From: Neobacillus dielmonensis
GTDB lineage: Bacteria > Bacillota > Bacilli > Bacillales > Cytobacillaceae
DNA: 64,000 bases
Assembly: GCF_000612665.1 (NCBI RefSeq)
Contig: NZ_HG942076.1
Coordinates: forward strand, 62,001 to 126,000
Direction of reading: 5' to 3'
Program-made: the position numbers and the translations under genes
The notes under the pieces: generated by a model
Told to the model about the DNA's origin: nothing
The model's input: the letters and a program-made list of their open reading frames with translations, nothing else
The model's database searches: none
Shown here: one piece after another, positions 19,106 through 28,316 of the stretch
Numbering within the stretch: the first letter of the stretch is position 1
How the letters are laid out: each line of letters opens with the position of its first letter

Positions 19106-20302
19106 CTATCTTTCCTCTTTTAAGAGTTTTGCTTCTCTTATTATGTTTGAGATGGCTATTTTGACATTCTCCGGAGTGGTGGCCAGGTTCAGTCGAATGT
19201 ATCCCTTATAATCAGTACCGAACCATTCGCCAAAGTCCACTGCGAGCCGGCAGCGGTCTTGAATAAATTCTTTTGTCTTGTCTGGCGGAACCAATTTCGT
19301 CAGGTTCATAAACATTAAATAGGTTCCTTCTAAAGGTGTGACGATAATTTCTGGAAGCTCCTTATGAAGCGTGTCTTTTGCATACATATAGTTTGAGTAA
19401 ATGACATTCTTCAAGGATTCTAACCACTCACTTCCGCCAGTATAGCCTGCTTCAGTGGCAGTAAGTCCCATTGTATTAAACTCTGTTTGATTCACTGTTT
19501 TGATATATCGGTCATATTTTTCTCTTAGTATATCATCTGTAATGATGATATTGGAATGAATCAATGCTGCCAGGTTGAAAGTCTTGGAAGCGGAATTCAC
19601 TGTAATGATTCGATCGCGATAGTTTCCGCCTTTCACCACTGCCGCCGGAATATGTTGATGGTTATCAAAAGTGAAGTCCTGGTGGATTTCATCTGACACA
19701 ATCAAAACATTGTGTTTCTTACAAATTTCAAACAGTTTGGCTTGTTCTTCTTCGGTCCACACTCTGCCAGCCGGATTATGCGGGGAACAGTGTATGTACA
19801 GTTTGGCACGGCTGTCAATGATGGCTTGTTCGAAACGGTCATAATCAATGGCGAAATAACCATTTTCATAGTTTAATGAGCAAGTAATGAGTTTTCGGCC
19901 GCAATCACGAACCGCATTATGGAACGGATAATAGACTGGGATAAGAATGATGACGGAATCCTCAGGTTCCGTAAAAGCATTAATAAACCAGTAGAGCGCA
20001 GCCACGACACCCGTCGAATAGCGAATCCATTCTTTTTTCAGTGGAAAAGAAAATCTCTCATCCATCCATTTGAAGTAGGCATCATAATAACTCTGCGGAA
20101 CATAAGAATAACCAAACACCCCATGGTTGACACGGTTAGCAAGGGCTTCGGTAATCGAATCTGCTGTTTTAAAGTCCATGTCGGCTACCCACATGGCAAG
20201 CAGGTCTGGATCTCCAAAACGCTGTTCTAATAAATCCCATTTTAAAGATGTAGTATTGTGTCTTTCTACTTTATACTTTGCCACAAATTCTTCCTTATTC
20301 AT
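19106..20302 (-). CDS. PatB/MalY-type PLP-dependent C-S lyase
   Basis: Fold-type I aminotransferase family member of the PatB/MalY group, which cleaves cystathionine or other cysteine S-conjugates. Seen: WVADMDFKTADSI near the N-terminus (family signature), CSPHNPAGRVW (substrate carboxylate site), VSDEIHQDF with the PLP Asp, and the Schiff-base Lys in SASKTFN (~residue 240). I start at ATG 20302 because GAGGGAG lies 6 nt upstream; the ATG seven codons earlier has no such site. Length 398 aa. Context gives no substrate. Confidence 0.9.
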   Translation of the reverse strand: MNKEEFVAKYKVERHNTTSLKWDLLEQRFGDPDLLAMWVADMDFKTADSITEALANRVNHGVFGYSYVPQSYYDAYFKWMDERFSFPLKKEWIRYSTGVVAALYWFINAFTEPEDSVIILIPVYYPFHNAVRDCGRKLITCSLNYENGYFAIDYDRFEQAIIDSRAKLYIHCSPHNPAGRVWTEEEQAKLFEICKKHNVLIVSDEIHQDFTFDNHQHIPAAVVKGGNYRDRIITVNSASKTFNLAALIHSNIIITDDILREKYDRYIKTVNQTEFNTMGLTATEAGYTGGSEWLESLKNVIYSNYMYAKDTLHKELPEIIVTPLEGTYLMFMNLTKLVPPDKTKEFIQDRCRLAVDFGEWFGTDYKGYIRLNLATTPENVKIAISNIIREAKLLKEER

Positions 20303-20405
20303 TCTATTCTCCCTCTGTTGCAACTGTAATATCGTTTAGTCAACTTTTTCAATAATTTAAGTTTATTTCTTTTTTCTGATAAGTCAATCATATATCATAC
20401 AACAG

Positions 20406-20519
20406 TGCCACAGGGTGCCACAGGAACGGCGCCATAGGGACGGTTCTACTGGCTTTATCAGAATCGTCCTTGTGCTCTTCTTTCCTGCCATATTGCCCAC
20501 AAGAACCGTCCCCCTGGTC
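20406..20519. repeat. Dispersed GACGGTTCT palindrome, long copy
   Basis: CCACAGGGTGCCACAGGAACGGCGCCATAGGGACGGTTCTACTGGC-type left part and a right part GCCCACAAGAACCGTCCCCCTGGTCC. The right end abuts the stop codon (TAG at 20520-20522) of the histidine kinase gene. The left part has several tandem CCACAGG words. Confidence 0.7.
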
Positions 20520-21881
20520 CTAGCGGGCAGGCAAAAGCAGTTCTACCTCGGTCCCAGACCCTTCTTTGCTTTGTATGTTGATTTCTCCTTTGTGCAGCTT
20601 GATGATTCGTTGGGCAATGTGAAGGCCTAGACCAGAGCCTCCTGTTTCCCGGCTTCTTGCTTTGTCCACACGGTAGAATCGTTCAAAGATATTTTCCAGC
20701 TCTTCCTGGGGGATGCCAATTCCATAATCTTTTACACGAATAATAGCATTCTGGTCGTTTTTTTCTAGGAAGACTTCTATTTTATCGTTACTATATTTCA
20801 TCGCATTATCGAGCAAGATAATAATCACTTGTTTCATTTTTAATTCATCCGCTGTAATCAGAATCGGTGATTGCTCGAAATGAAGGATCATTTCCCGTTT
20901 ATACACTTGTTTCAGCTGTTTTAAAATGGATTGGCATAACGATACCAAGTTCACCACATTCATTTCCAATTCGATGTCCTTCTCTAATGAGGCCACCTCT
21001 AAAAAGGTTTCTGTCATTTTTTGAATCCGGGTGGCCTCTGAGTGAATCGCTTGGATGGCTTCCTCTACCATTTCTTTATCATCGAGCCCATGGCGCCTAA
21101 GCAAATTGGCATAACTTTTAATGACCGTTAAGGGCGTCTTCAGCTCATGGGAGGCATCCGAAACAAACTGAGCTTGCTTTTCAAAGTTTTCCTCGAGTCT
21201 GTCAATCATCCGGTTAAACGTATTGGCTAAGGTTTGCAGTTCATCCTTTGTTTCATTATGAATCGTGATTTTCTTCGGCACCCCGCTTTTCTCAATATCC
21301 TCCATCGTATTAATCATATTGGAAATCGGCCGCATGATGATATTGGATAGCCATCTGCCACTAAGCAATGACAAAATAACGGCTAATAACGTGCTGATTC
21401 CAAGAATCCACAAAAGGATATCCTTCCTCGTTTCAAGGCCTTCCAATTCTTCTCCAATTTCCAAACTCCCCTTAAGATCGGGTACATCTTTCACAGGAAC
21501 ACGAACAATTAGCACCTGCTTTTCCTTCTTTTCCAACACTAAAGCACGTCTTTCCGCTTCCTGGGTGGAGACAAACTTCCCTTTGATTTTTTTGGACAGT
21601 CCCTTTTCGTTCGTTACCTCATAAAGGGTTTTTCCATCGGGCTGCACAATCCGGATATAGGAATGGACGGTTAAATTATTCGTTAATTCCCTTTGGATTT
21701 GATCAGGCGCAGCATTGTCGTGAAGGTTGGCGATGATATCCTTAGCCTTTTGGTACGCAGCATCTTCTTCCATATTGACCGTTGTTTTCATAAACAAAAT
21801 AAACACGATAATATTGATTAAAATTAAGATAAGGAGCATCCAGGCAGTCGTTAACAAATTAATTTTTAATGTGATCCTCAT
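20520..21881 (-). CDS. Sensor histidine kinase
   Basis: 453 aa membrane kinase. Seen: transmembrane segments at ~10-32 and ~152-172 bracketing an extracytoplasmic sensor domain, a HAMP region, phosphoacceptor SDASHELKTPLTVIKS (His near residue 243), N-box LLDNAMKYSND, G1 KDYGIGIP and G2 GSGLGLHIA. It overlaps the response regulator gene by 23 nt with its own AGGAG inside that gene. Resembles the B. subtilis YkoH / ArlS group; the nearby ykoN/ykoS/ykoT-like genes fit that comparison. The signal is unknown. The stop codon is directly joined to a dispersed repeat. Confidence 0.9.
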   Translation of the reverse strand: MRITLKINLLTTAWMLLILILINIIVFILFMKTTVNMEEDAAYQKAKDIIANLHDNAAPDQIQRELTNNLTVHSYIRIVQPDGKTLYEVTNEKGLSKKIKGKFVSTQEAERRALVLEKKEKQVLIVRVPVKDVPDLKGSLEIGEELEGLETRKDILLWILGISTLLAVILSLLSGRWLSNIIMRPISNMINTMEDIEKSGVPKKITIHNETKDELQTLANTFNRMIDRLEENFEKQAQFVSDASHELKTPLTVIKSYANLLRRHGLDDKEMVEEAIQAIHSEATRIQKMTETFLEVASLEKDIELEMNVVNLVSLCQSILKQLKQVYKREMILHFEQSPILITADELKMKQVIIILLDNAMKYSNDKIEVFLEKNDQNAIIRVKDYGIGIPQEELENIFERFYRVDKARSRETGGSGLGLHIAQRIIKLHKGEINIQSKEGSGTEVELLLPAR

Positions 21882-22572
21882 CTGTCTTCTCCTTTATGGT
21901 ATAGCCGATGCCTCTAACGGTAGTAATTAATGGTGTCGAAAAATCCTCTTCTATTTTTTTCCGTAAATGCCGGATGAACACGTCAATGACATTGGTTTCT
22001 CCCTCATAATCATAGCCCCAAACATTTAGAAGGATATGTTCTCGTGTAACCACTTTATTTTTATTTAAAATTAAATACACCAATAGGTCATATTCCTTGG
22101 GCGTTAACACAATGGACGTACCCGCTCTGGTAACCTCCCGTGTGTCAGTGTTAATGACTAAATCTCCTAGAGAGAGATTTGAATCATCCTCCATCTGCCC
22201 ATGTTTTGAATAATGGCGGAGACAGGAGCGAATTCTTGCTAATAATTCTTCAATTTCAAATGGCTTTGTCACGTAATCATTCGCACCCTGATCAAGCCCT
22301 GCCACTTTATCAAAGGTGGTATTTCTGGCAGTGAGTAGAATAACAGGAAGGTCTTCTTTTTCCTTTCTTAATCTCCTCAACACCTCGATGCCGCTTAATT
22401 TAGGCAGCATTACATCCAATAGGATTAAGTCGATATCCGTATGTAGGGCCGTTTCCAGCCCGTCCTTGCCGTTATGTTCCACTGTTACCCTGTATCCTTC
22501 ATATTCTAGTTCCATTTTTAGAACCCGGGCAATCTGAATTTCATCTTCTACCACTAAAATATGGGTTTTCAC
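21859..22572 (-). CDS. OmpR-family response regulator
   Basis: 237 aa: receiver domain with phosphorylation Asp in LILLDVMLPKLSG (~D54), switch Thr in LLTARN and Lys in VTKPFE, then a winged-helix Trans_reg_C domain (LTPKEYDLLVYLILNKNKVVTREHI, VIDVFIRHLRKKI). The start is GTG at 22572 with AAGGGGGG upstream. Forms a pair with the overlapping kinase gene (YkoG/ArlR type). The DedA-PAP2 gene lies 29 bp upstream in the same direction and may be in the same transcript. Confidence 0.92.
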   Translation of the reverse strand: MKTHILVVEDEIQIARVLKMELEYEGYRVTVEHNGKDGLETALHTDIDLILLDVMLPKLSGIEVLRRLRKEKEDLPVILLTARNTTFDKVAGLDQGANDYVTKPFEIEELLARIRSCLRHYSKHGQMEDDSNLSLGDLVINTDTREVTRAGTSIVLTPKEYDLLVYLILNKNKVVTREHILLNVWGYDYEGETNVIDVFIRHLRKKIEEDFSTPLITTVRGIGYTIKEKTDEDHIKN

Positions 22573-22601
22573 TCCATTTCCCCCCCTTAATTCAATTCGA
22601 G

Positions 22602-23894
22602 CTAAGCGTTCCCCATGTCTTGTTTATCTAAAACAAAACGCAGCATTTCGATTAATAAAAATAAGAAAAACATCCAGACAGCACCATAAATATACCCACC
22701 CGTCATATCACTTGGAAGTACATGAGAGATAGCAATATTGGCTAAAGCTAACCCTACTAACAGCAACAACCCGATGAAGGTGACTGATAGATGTAAAAAA
22801 TTATTTTTCGAATGCCGTAGAAGCAAATACAGGCATGTGCCATAAATGACGATGGTAATCAAGGCAGTTTCATCAGGGAAATTGACGGAACGAAATGTAC
22901 CTGCCCCTCCTAGCCAGCGCAGGTAATCAAATATTTTCCTGATGAGGTTGAGATAAGGAATAGCACCAAGTACAGCAGCTCCCAGTAAGAAATATTCTAA
23001 TGCCCGATTACGATTATTTCTCCAAATGATGATGCTGGTCATAGCCATTATAATGGAAAAAGTGGCAGGATGCTGAAACGGTAAAAACCTTTCCAACAGG
23101 TTTGCATTCACATTTTTACGGATAACATACTCTGTAATTTCATTAAAGCGAGTAAACTCACTATATAAATAGTCTTGACCAAGACCAAACATTAAAATGA
23201 CAAGACCGATTAATCCTAACGTGAGAAAAATAAGAAATACTTCAGCAGCCCGGATCGTCCGGAACCGCAAAGTCAGTTTCTTTACCCAACCAAGCAAAAA
23301 CCGCTGGATTGGCTCTTTATAAAAGCGGTAAGCCAAAAAGAGAATGATAATCGCAGCGAACGCAATAAGGAAGACCACTAAATATTTACTGGCTGCCTGA
23401 TGAAATTCCTCATAACGTGGTCCTAAAATCTTTCCAAGCGTAATAAAACAAAACCCCCACAAGAAGGAACCAGCATAGGCAGGGATCATAAATTTCCGGA
23501 AAGGCATCCTTGAAATTCCTGAAACATACCCGGTAAAATGCCGTATGCCCGGAATGAAATAGGCAAAAATGAGCAATTTGCTTCCGATCCTTTCAAACCA
23601 GGAGGCCACTTTTTGATACCTCTCAGGTCCGAGATGAATGTAATGACCGTATTTCTCTATTAATTTGTATCCTCCCGCATGACCAATCCAGTAGGTGCTT
23701 GTGATACCAATGCCGCCTGCGCAAAAAACAGTGAGCAGGGCCAGCATATAGTTCATTTTACCTAGAAAGACAAAATAGCCCGCATAGCTCATTAAGACTT
23801 CACCTGAAATGGGGAATGCAAGAAGTTCTAGTAAGATTCCAAGAAATAAGATTATATAACTGTGCTGTTCAAATAATGTAATGAAATGTGACAT
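22602..23894 (-). CDS. DedA-PAP2 fusion membrane protein
   Basis: 430 aa. Residues ~1-190 form a DedA/SNARE-associated (VTT) domain: LLELLAFPISGEVLMSYAGY, YWIGHAGGYKLIEKYG and AYFIPGIRHFTGYVSGISRM. Residues ~225-425 look like a PAP2 phosphatase with six membrane segments, but its motifs are degraded: the usual PSGH is PDET in NFPDETALITIVIYG, and the third motif is SHVLPSDMTGG. DedA proteins include undecaprenyl-phosphate flippases. Fusions of this kind are known in Bacillaceae; here the phosphatase half is probably inactive. GGAGG ribosome binding site; upstream of the two-component genes and divergent from bcrC. Confidence 0.85.
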   Translation of the reverse strand: MSHFITLFEQHSYIILFLGILLELLAFPISGEVLMSYAGYFVFLGKMNYMLALLTVFCAGGIGITSTYWIGHAGGYKLIEKYGHYIHLGPERYQKVASWFERIGSKLLIFAYFIPGIRHFTGYVSGISRMPFRKFMIPAYAGSFLWGFCFITLGKILGPRYEEFHQAASKYLVVFLIAFAAIIILFLAYRFYKEPIQRFLLGWVKKLTLRFRTIRAAEVFLIFLTLGLIGLVILMFGLGQDYLYSEFTRFNEITEYVIRKNVNANLLERFLPFQHPATFSIIMAMTSIIIWRNNRNRALEYFLLGAAVLGAIPYLNLIRKIFDYLRWLGGAGTFRSVNFPDETALITIVIYGTCLYLLLRHSKNNFLHLSVTFIGLLLLVGLALANIAISHVLPSDMTGGYIYGAVWMFFLFLLIEMLRFVLDKQDMGNA

Positions 23895-24087
23895 ATAAAT
23901 GCCTCCACAATGTGTTCCTCACTTACTAACTACATCCTTCCACTTCACTGTAACACTACATGCGAATGATGTTTCTTTTTTAATGGATTCTTAATGTTTT
24001 TTTCATAGCCTGTTTAGGTTTCTTTTTTATAGTTAAGGTACCCAATTAGGGCGCAAGGCAATTGAACTTTAACATAAGGAGCGAATT

Positions 24088-24675
24088 ATGAATTACAATC
24101 TTTTTAAATCCATTAATCAGTTAGCAGGTCATCACCCTTTTTTAGATAGTTTGATGGCGGGTGTGACGAACTATGCCTTAATCATCTATGCCATTGTGTT
24201 GCTTCTCATTTGGTTTTTCGGCAAAAATCAGTATAAGAGAACAGTCGTCTACGCTGCGATAACGGGTGTCCTGGGATTATTGATCAACTTTGTCATCGGT
24301 CACCTTTACTTTGAACCACGGCCGTTTGTGACCCATCATGTCCATTTATTAGTGGGACATGCTGCGGACGCTTCATTCCCAAGTGATCATACAACCGGTG
24401 CCTTCGCCTTAGCGCTGGCCGTTCTTTTCGTTCATCGAAAAATTGGAACCGGGATGCTCTTGTTTGCCTTCTTAACAGGTTTTTCCCGGATTTATGTTGG
24501 GCATCATTATCCCTTTGATATCCTAGGAAGCATGATTGTTTCGTTTGTCATTAGTACGATTGTTTACAAACTAAGCCCATTGCTGGAACCAATGGCGAAT
24601 GCGATGATCGACCTGTATAACCGAATCCCATTTGTTCCGAAAACAACTGAAAAGGATAAAGCAATAAATCAATAA
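24088..24675 (+). CDS. bcrC: Undecaprenyl-diphosphatase BcrC
   Basis: Dephosphorylates undecaprenyl pyrophosphate to the monophosphate carrier and gives bacitracin tolerance. 195 aa PAP2 membrane protein with intact motifs: FEPRPF (C1), SFPSDHTTGAFAL (C2, PSDH variant) and GFSRIYVGHHYPFDIL (C3, catalytic His). The start MNYNLFKSINQLAGHHPFLD is characteristic of BcrC/YwoA. AAGGAG lies 7 nt before ATG. Monocistronic with a terminator; in B. subtilis the gene responds to ECF sigma factors, but I could not place such a promoter here. Confidence 0.92.
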   Translation: MNYNLFKSINQLAGHHPFLDSLMAGVTNYALIIYAIVLLLIWFFGKNQYKRTVVYAAITGVLGLLINFVIGHLYFEPRPFVTHHVHLLVGHAADASFPSDHTTGAFALALAVLFVHRKIGTGMLLFAFLTGFSRIYVGHHYPFDILGSMIVSFVISTIVYKLSPLLEPMANAMIDLYNRIPFVPKTTEKDKAINQ

Positions 24676-24752
24676 CAGCAACACCGTTTTCTCGAAAGTA
24701 CCTAGTTTAATCACAGAGCACACATAAAATCACAAATATTCACAGTAAAAAT

Positions 24753-24785
24753 GCTTAGAGATGAAAATAACTCTAAGCCTTTTTA
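24753..24785 (+). terminator. Terminator after bcrC
   Basis: GCTTAGAG / CTCTAAGC stem with a 10-nt loop followed by CTTTTTA. Confidence 0.8.
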
Positions 24786-24958
24786 TATTATCTTTTATTA
24801 CTAAACCCCCCGTTAGCATAAGTACATTTCTTCACAATAGAACCGAACTTCGAAATAGGTTTGATCCCCATGTACATATTTTTTTATCAAAATAAAGCCT
24901 TTGATTTTCTTAATTATCCATGTATATTACAGTCATATCATTTTTAAGGAGTGCCTTT

Positions 24959-25204
24959 ATGTTTATTAAGCTTTCAAAAGAGCAACAGCAATTAATGATT
25001 TCTGATATTCAATATTTCTTTTCCCAAGATAGAGATGAAGAAATAACTGAATTTGCTGCAGAAAGAGTATTAGATTTCATTAAGGAGAAGCTTGCTGCAC
25101 ACTTCTATAACGCCGCTGTCTTGGATGTTAAACATGTAGTAGAACAGCAATTTTCTTCTCTTGAAGATGAAATCTTAACACTTGAACGTCCAATCAAAAG
25201 ATAA
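24959..25204 (+). CDS. DUF2164 family protein
   Basis: 81 aa cytoplasmic protein starting MFIKLSKEQQQLMISDIQYFF, with ERVLDFIKEKLAAHFYNAAVLD in the middle, the typical DUF2164 pattern. No function is established for the family. The start at 24959 is chosen because AAGGAG lies 8 nt upstream; an earlier ATG in frame lacks a site. It is followed by its own hairpin terminator. Confidence 0.85.
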   Translation: MFIKLSKEQQQLMISDIQYFFSQDRDEEITEFAAERVLDFIKEKLAAHFYNAAVLDVKHVVEQQFSSLEDEILTLERPIKR

Positions 25205-25211
25205 ATTATGC

Positions 25212-25241
25212 AGAGTGGAATATTTTCTTTTCCACTCTTTT
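25212..25241 (+). terminator. Terminator after DUF2164 gene
   Basis: AGAGTGGAA / TTCCACTCT stem with a 9-nt loop, then TTTCT. Confidence 0.7.
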
Positions 25242-25459
25242 CTGTCGCTGTTTAGGTCAAATACGCATTATTTGTTTTTTTTCATCTAATACAACCCGTT
25301 AGCTGAAGTATAATCTTTCACAATCATACAACCAAGAAATTACCCCTTCCTGAAAAAGGTAAATAACAAACAAATCCAATTAATTTCAACGCTTGTCCAT
25401 TTCGTAATTCAGTGAACTCACATAAAATGTACTATCCTTATAAAAAGGTGGTGATAAAT

Positions 25460-25555
25460 GTGAATTACGGTGGTGGAGCTTCTGGCTTTGCTTTAATCGT
25501 TGTTCTCTTCATCCTGTTAATTATTGTCGGTACACATTTTATGAGAGGTTACTAA
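25460..25555 (+). CDS. YjcZ-family small sporulation protein
   Basis: A 31-residue protein: a Gly-rich start (MNYGGGASGF) followed by one hydrophobic helix (ALIVVLFILLIIVG) and a short tail ending FMRGY. This is the pattern of the YjcZ/SscA-like tiny membrane proteins made during sporulation in Bacillus. GTG start with AGGTGGTG 6 nt upstream. It is flanked by a strong terminator. Function in spore assembly is inferred from the family. Confidence 0.85.
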   Translation: MNYGGGASGFALIVVLFILLIIVGTHFMRGY

Positions 25556-25618
25556 GCATGTAATAGGACAAGCCGCCAATCCTATATTACTGAAAGCCTC
25601 CTTTATCTGAACGGTTTT

Positions 25619-25645
25619 GAAGCGTGGCCACGCTTCTTTTTTTAT
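25619..25645 (+). terminator. Terminator after YjcZ-type gene
   Basis: Perfect 18-bp palindrome GAAGCGTGGCCACGCTTC followed by a run of seven T. The stretch from 25646 to 25835 holds nothing I can identify. Confidence 0.85.
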
Positions 25646-25835
25646 TTATTTGCTCCGTTAAACGATCATTCTAGCGCAACTTAGGTTTCAATCGTTATCC
25701 ACTACCAATTACTTTTACCTAATTTTTCCTCATTCTTATTAAAAACTAAACTTTCCCTTATTCCACTTTTCTAGCACTACGAGTCAAATCTACTCTCGGA
25801 TCTATCAATTAATCATTCAGTTTAAGAATTGTAAT

Positions 25836-25876
25836 ACAAAAAATAATCCCATCTCATTATTTGAGAAGGGATCATT
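25836..25876 (-). terminator. Terminator of the Excalibur lipoprotein gene
   Basis: On the minus strand AATGATCCCTTCTCA pairs with TGAGATGGGATTATT (two mismatches), followed by a T-run, 44 bp beyond the stop codon. Confidence 0.75.
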
Positions 25877-25919
25877 CATCATTCAATACCTTAAAAAGGT
25901 CTACTAAAGTGTTAATACT

Positions 25920-26450
25920 CTATCTTTCACATGCAAAATTATCGTGATCTCTATCCATTTTAGATTGATAGGCTGGATGATCAGAAGGAACGCCATCTGG
26001 ATATTTCTTTCTTAGTTCTGTGCAATTGGCAAAGAGCTCTGCTCCTCCACTTGAAGCTGAAACTGCAGCTGCTTTGGCTTCTGCCTCTGCCTGCGCTTTG
26101 GCTTCTGCCTCTGCCTGCGCTTTGGCCTCTGCTTCTGCCTGCGCTTTGGCCTCTGCTTCTGCCTGCGCTTTGGCTTCTGCTTCTGCCTTTGCTTTGGCTT
26201 CTGCTTCTGCCTTCGCTTTGGCTTCTGCTTCTGCCTTCGCTTTGGCTTCTGCTTCTGCCTTCGCTTTGGCCTCTGCTTCTGCCTTTGCTTTAGCTTCTGC
26301 CTTTGCTTTAGCTTCTGCCTTTGCTTTGGCCTCAGTACTCTTTTCCTCATTTTTTTCTTCTGCTTTTGAGGTTTTTGAACTTTCAGATGAACAAGCGACT
26401 AAACTAAAAATTAAAAATAAGGCAAGTAAACCAACTAAATACTTTTTCAA
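25920..26450 (-). CDS. Excalibur-domain lipoprotein with Ala/Glu/Lys repeat
   Basis: Surface lipoprotein. Seen: signal peptide with hydrophobic core LVGLLALFLIFSL and lipobox VACS, a charged linker, then about 85 residues of AEAEAKAK-type repeats, and a C-terminal Excalibur calcium-binding domain (FANCTELRKKYPDGVP ... DRDHDNFACE) with its paired Cys and Asp-rich loop. The upstream in-frame ATG lacks a site; GGGGG lies 8 nt before TTG at 26450, giving MKKYLVGLLAL, so I choose that. The repeat would be a long charged helix holding the domain off the membrane. Excalibur domains often accompany nuclease domains, absent here. Confidence 0.85.
   Translation of the reverse strand: MKKYLVGLLALFLIFSLVACSSESSKTSKAEEKNEEKSTEAKAKAEAKAKAEAKAKAEAEAKAKAEAEAKAKAEAEAKAKAEAEAKAKAEAEAKAQAEAEAKAQAEAEAKAQAEAEAKAQAEAEAKAAAVSASSGGAELFANCTELRKKYPDGVPSDHPAYQSKMDRDHDNFACER
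26070..26335. repeat. In-gene 24-bp tandem DNA repeat
   Basis: On the plus strand, near-identical units CTTTGGCTTCTGCTTCTGCC recur about every 24 bp (eight codons), grading into shorter 18-bp units at the right end. They encode the AEAEAKAK repeats and are of the kind that changes copy number by slippage. Antisense ORFs across it are artefacts of the repeat. Confidence 0.85.
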
Positions 26451-26597
26451 TTCAATAACCCCCATAATTTTTTCTATCATTGTATAACAATATCATATAT
26501 TGTAATATTTTTACTTATTTCAGAAAAAATTAGTTATGATTTTTAACAGTCAGTTCTTCAAGGAAACCCTTATTTTTGTAAACCAATGTTTTTGATT

Positions 26598-28277
26598 TTA
26601 TATAACCTTGTACAAGTAAATCTTCCAAAACGCTTCTTTTGATTGAAAAACCTTTTGCAATTCGAGCTGATTTTCCTTGGCATTTTCAATCGGCACAGCG
26701 GATAGGATATACTCTCCACCCATCTGTTTGAAAGCTTTCATATTCAAATCTAAGTGACGAACGACTACCGACGAATGTTTAGAGAACAGATAGTTTTTCC
26801 CCAATTCATCGACAAACAGATAGCAACGTCCGCCCCATTGATCAAAGTAGCTTGCTAACGTTTTATTTTTCGCCAATTCCGGCGCCATAATCTTTCGGAA
26901 TTGATGTTTATAAGACAATGGATAAAAGTTATTATACGTATCGAGCGTGTACATCCCATTATACTGAGCGATGGCAGGATGCAAACCGATGCTCGCGACC
27001 CGGTAATCCTCCACAGGCTTGCCGATAAACTTCTTAATGTCGGCAAACTCCTTTTCGGCATAAAATTCTCCAAAAGATGGTGAAGAATGATACCAAATTT
27101 GTTCATTCGAAGGAATCAATACAATCACCTGCAGCAGGGCAAAAACGACAGCGGTGGTGCGCCACTTTTTCTGGTACCGCCACAAAATTTGCAGAGATAA
27201 AGCAAATAACACATAAATGATCATCGGCCGTAAATAATGATAGCGCGAAAAATTAAACGTGTTTAAAATACCGAACTTTTCCTTCAACGGCACCCAGCCG
27301 TCATACCACCAGAAAGCATACCAAACAGAGAGTAAAAAGTTGGCAAGATGTAACCCGATAAATAATTTTTCCTTCTGCCAGCTCTTTTGCGAAATTACAA
27401 TCACCAGGGCAATCATGGACACTGGCAGGATAATGATCCCAAACAGGGTTTCATCCTGGTTATGGCCGACAATATAATTCTTAAAAATGAGCAAAATCGT
27501 TTGCATCAAGTTATTCTTTGATTCAAAAAACTCCGAGCGGTTGGTTTTTTCATGTGAAAAAATAAGCGAACCCAGCTGCCGGTATTCAATCGCTAAATAA
27601 ATTAATGTCATATAGGCAATCGAAAAAAACAATCGCCACTGCGGCTTTTTGGTCCTGATGACATCCACCAGCCAAAAGATTCCCAGCGCACTTAGGAAAA
27701 AGAAAAAACCTAGCATAAAGGTCGAATAAAACGGCAATAGGGTGATGGTCACGAAGCTAATCACCGTTTGCTCGCGATGACGGATATTCAAGAACGCCCA
27801 TAAAGCTAAAGGCATCCCCAATATACTTAGCATTCCATTTGGCCAGAATGGGATCAAAGCAAAAGTTAAGGCCGAAATCACTCGGATCAATCCTTGTTTT
27901 TCTTCGGTAATGACATATTTTTTTAATAGTAAGTACATGCCCAAAAAGGCGAAAAAGCGGGAAATAGCTTGATTGAGCCCATAGGCAATAACAGGTGGAA
28001 ACAAGCGGAATAGCTCGACAATCCCATAATACTCCGAATACAGGGCATTTCTTGATAGTTCTCCATTGATAATCTGGGGAATGTTGGCCTGCAAGGAACC
28101 AAATAATTGGCGGCTGTCAACTAATACCTTGTACCAAGCGACATTCGAATCCAAATTGTCATGAATCCTTATGTGAGCATGTTCCCCAAGAATAAAGTAG
28201 GGTGCCACCCAAAGGACAAGAATGGTGATGGCAACTATTAGATAAATCCTCTCTCGTGTTAAAGCAATTCGTTTCAT
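26598..28277 (-). CDS. DUF6044 (YkoS-like) GT-C-type membrane protein
   Basis: About 560 aa with roughly eleven transmembrane segments and a soluble C-terminal part. Seen: an N-terminal membrane helix followed by an acidic extracytoplasmic loop HAHIRIHDNLDSNVAWYK, as in YfhO/YkoS-type proteins thought to transfer sugars from undecaprenyl-phosphate carriers outside the cell. Last gene of a six-gene operon directly after GT2 and GtrA genes, which are the other parts of a three-component glycosylation system. The second ATG (28277) fits the AAGGA site better than the first (28286). The acceptor is unknown. Confidence 0.8.
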   Translation of the reverse strand: MKRIALTRERIYLIVAITILVLWVAPYFILGEHAHIRIHDNLDSNVAWYKVLVDSRQLFGSLQANIPQIINGELSRNALYSEYYGIVELFRLFPPVIAYGLNQAISRFFAFLGMYLLLKKYVITEEKQGLIRVISALTFALIPFWPNGMLSILGMPLALWAFLNIRHREQTVISFVTITLLPFYSTFMLGFFFFLSALGIFWLVDVIRTKKPQWRLFFSIAYMTLIYLAIEYRQLGSLIFSHEKTNRSEFFESKNNLMQTILLIFKNYIVGHNQDETLFGIIILPVSMIALVIVISQKSWQKEKLFIGLHLANFLLSVWYAFWWYDGWVPLKEKFGILNTFNFSRYHYLRPMIIYVLFALSLQILWRYQKKWRTTAVVFALLQVIVLIPSNEQIWYHSSPSFGEFYAEKEFADIKKFIGKPVEDYRVASIGLHPAIAQYNGMYTLDTYNNFYPLSYKHQFRKIMAPELAKNKTLASYFDQWGGRCYLFVDELGKNYLFSKHSSVVVRHLDLNMKAFKQMGGEYILSAVPIENAKENQLELQKVFQSKEAFWKIYLYKVI

Positions 28278-28316
28278 TTTCTCCATTCCTTATCACAATA
28301 ATAAACACCGGTTCTT

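Noticed and set aside
26012-26487. Antisense ORFs over the lipoprotein repeat
   Set aside because: They exist only because the 24-bp unit is a multiple of three and lacks stops in several frames; compositions such as LWLLPLPA or RPKRRQKQ are artefacts.
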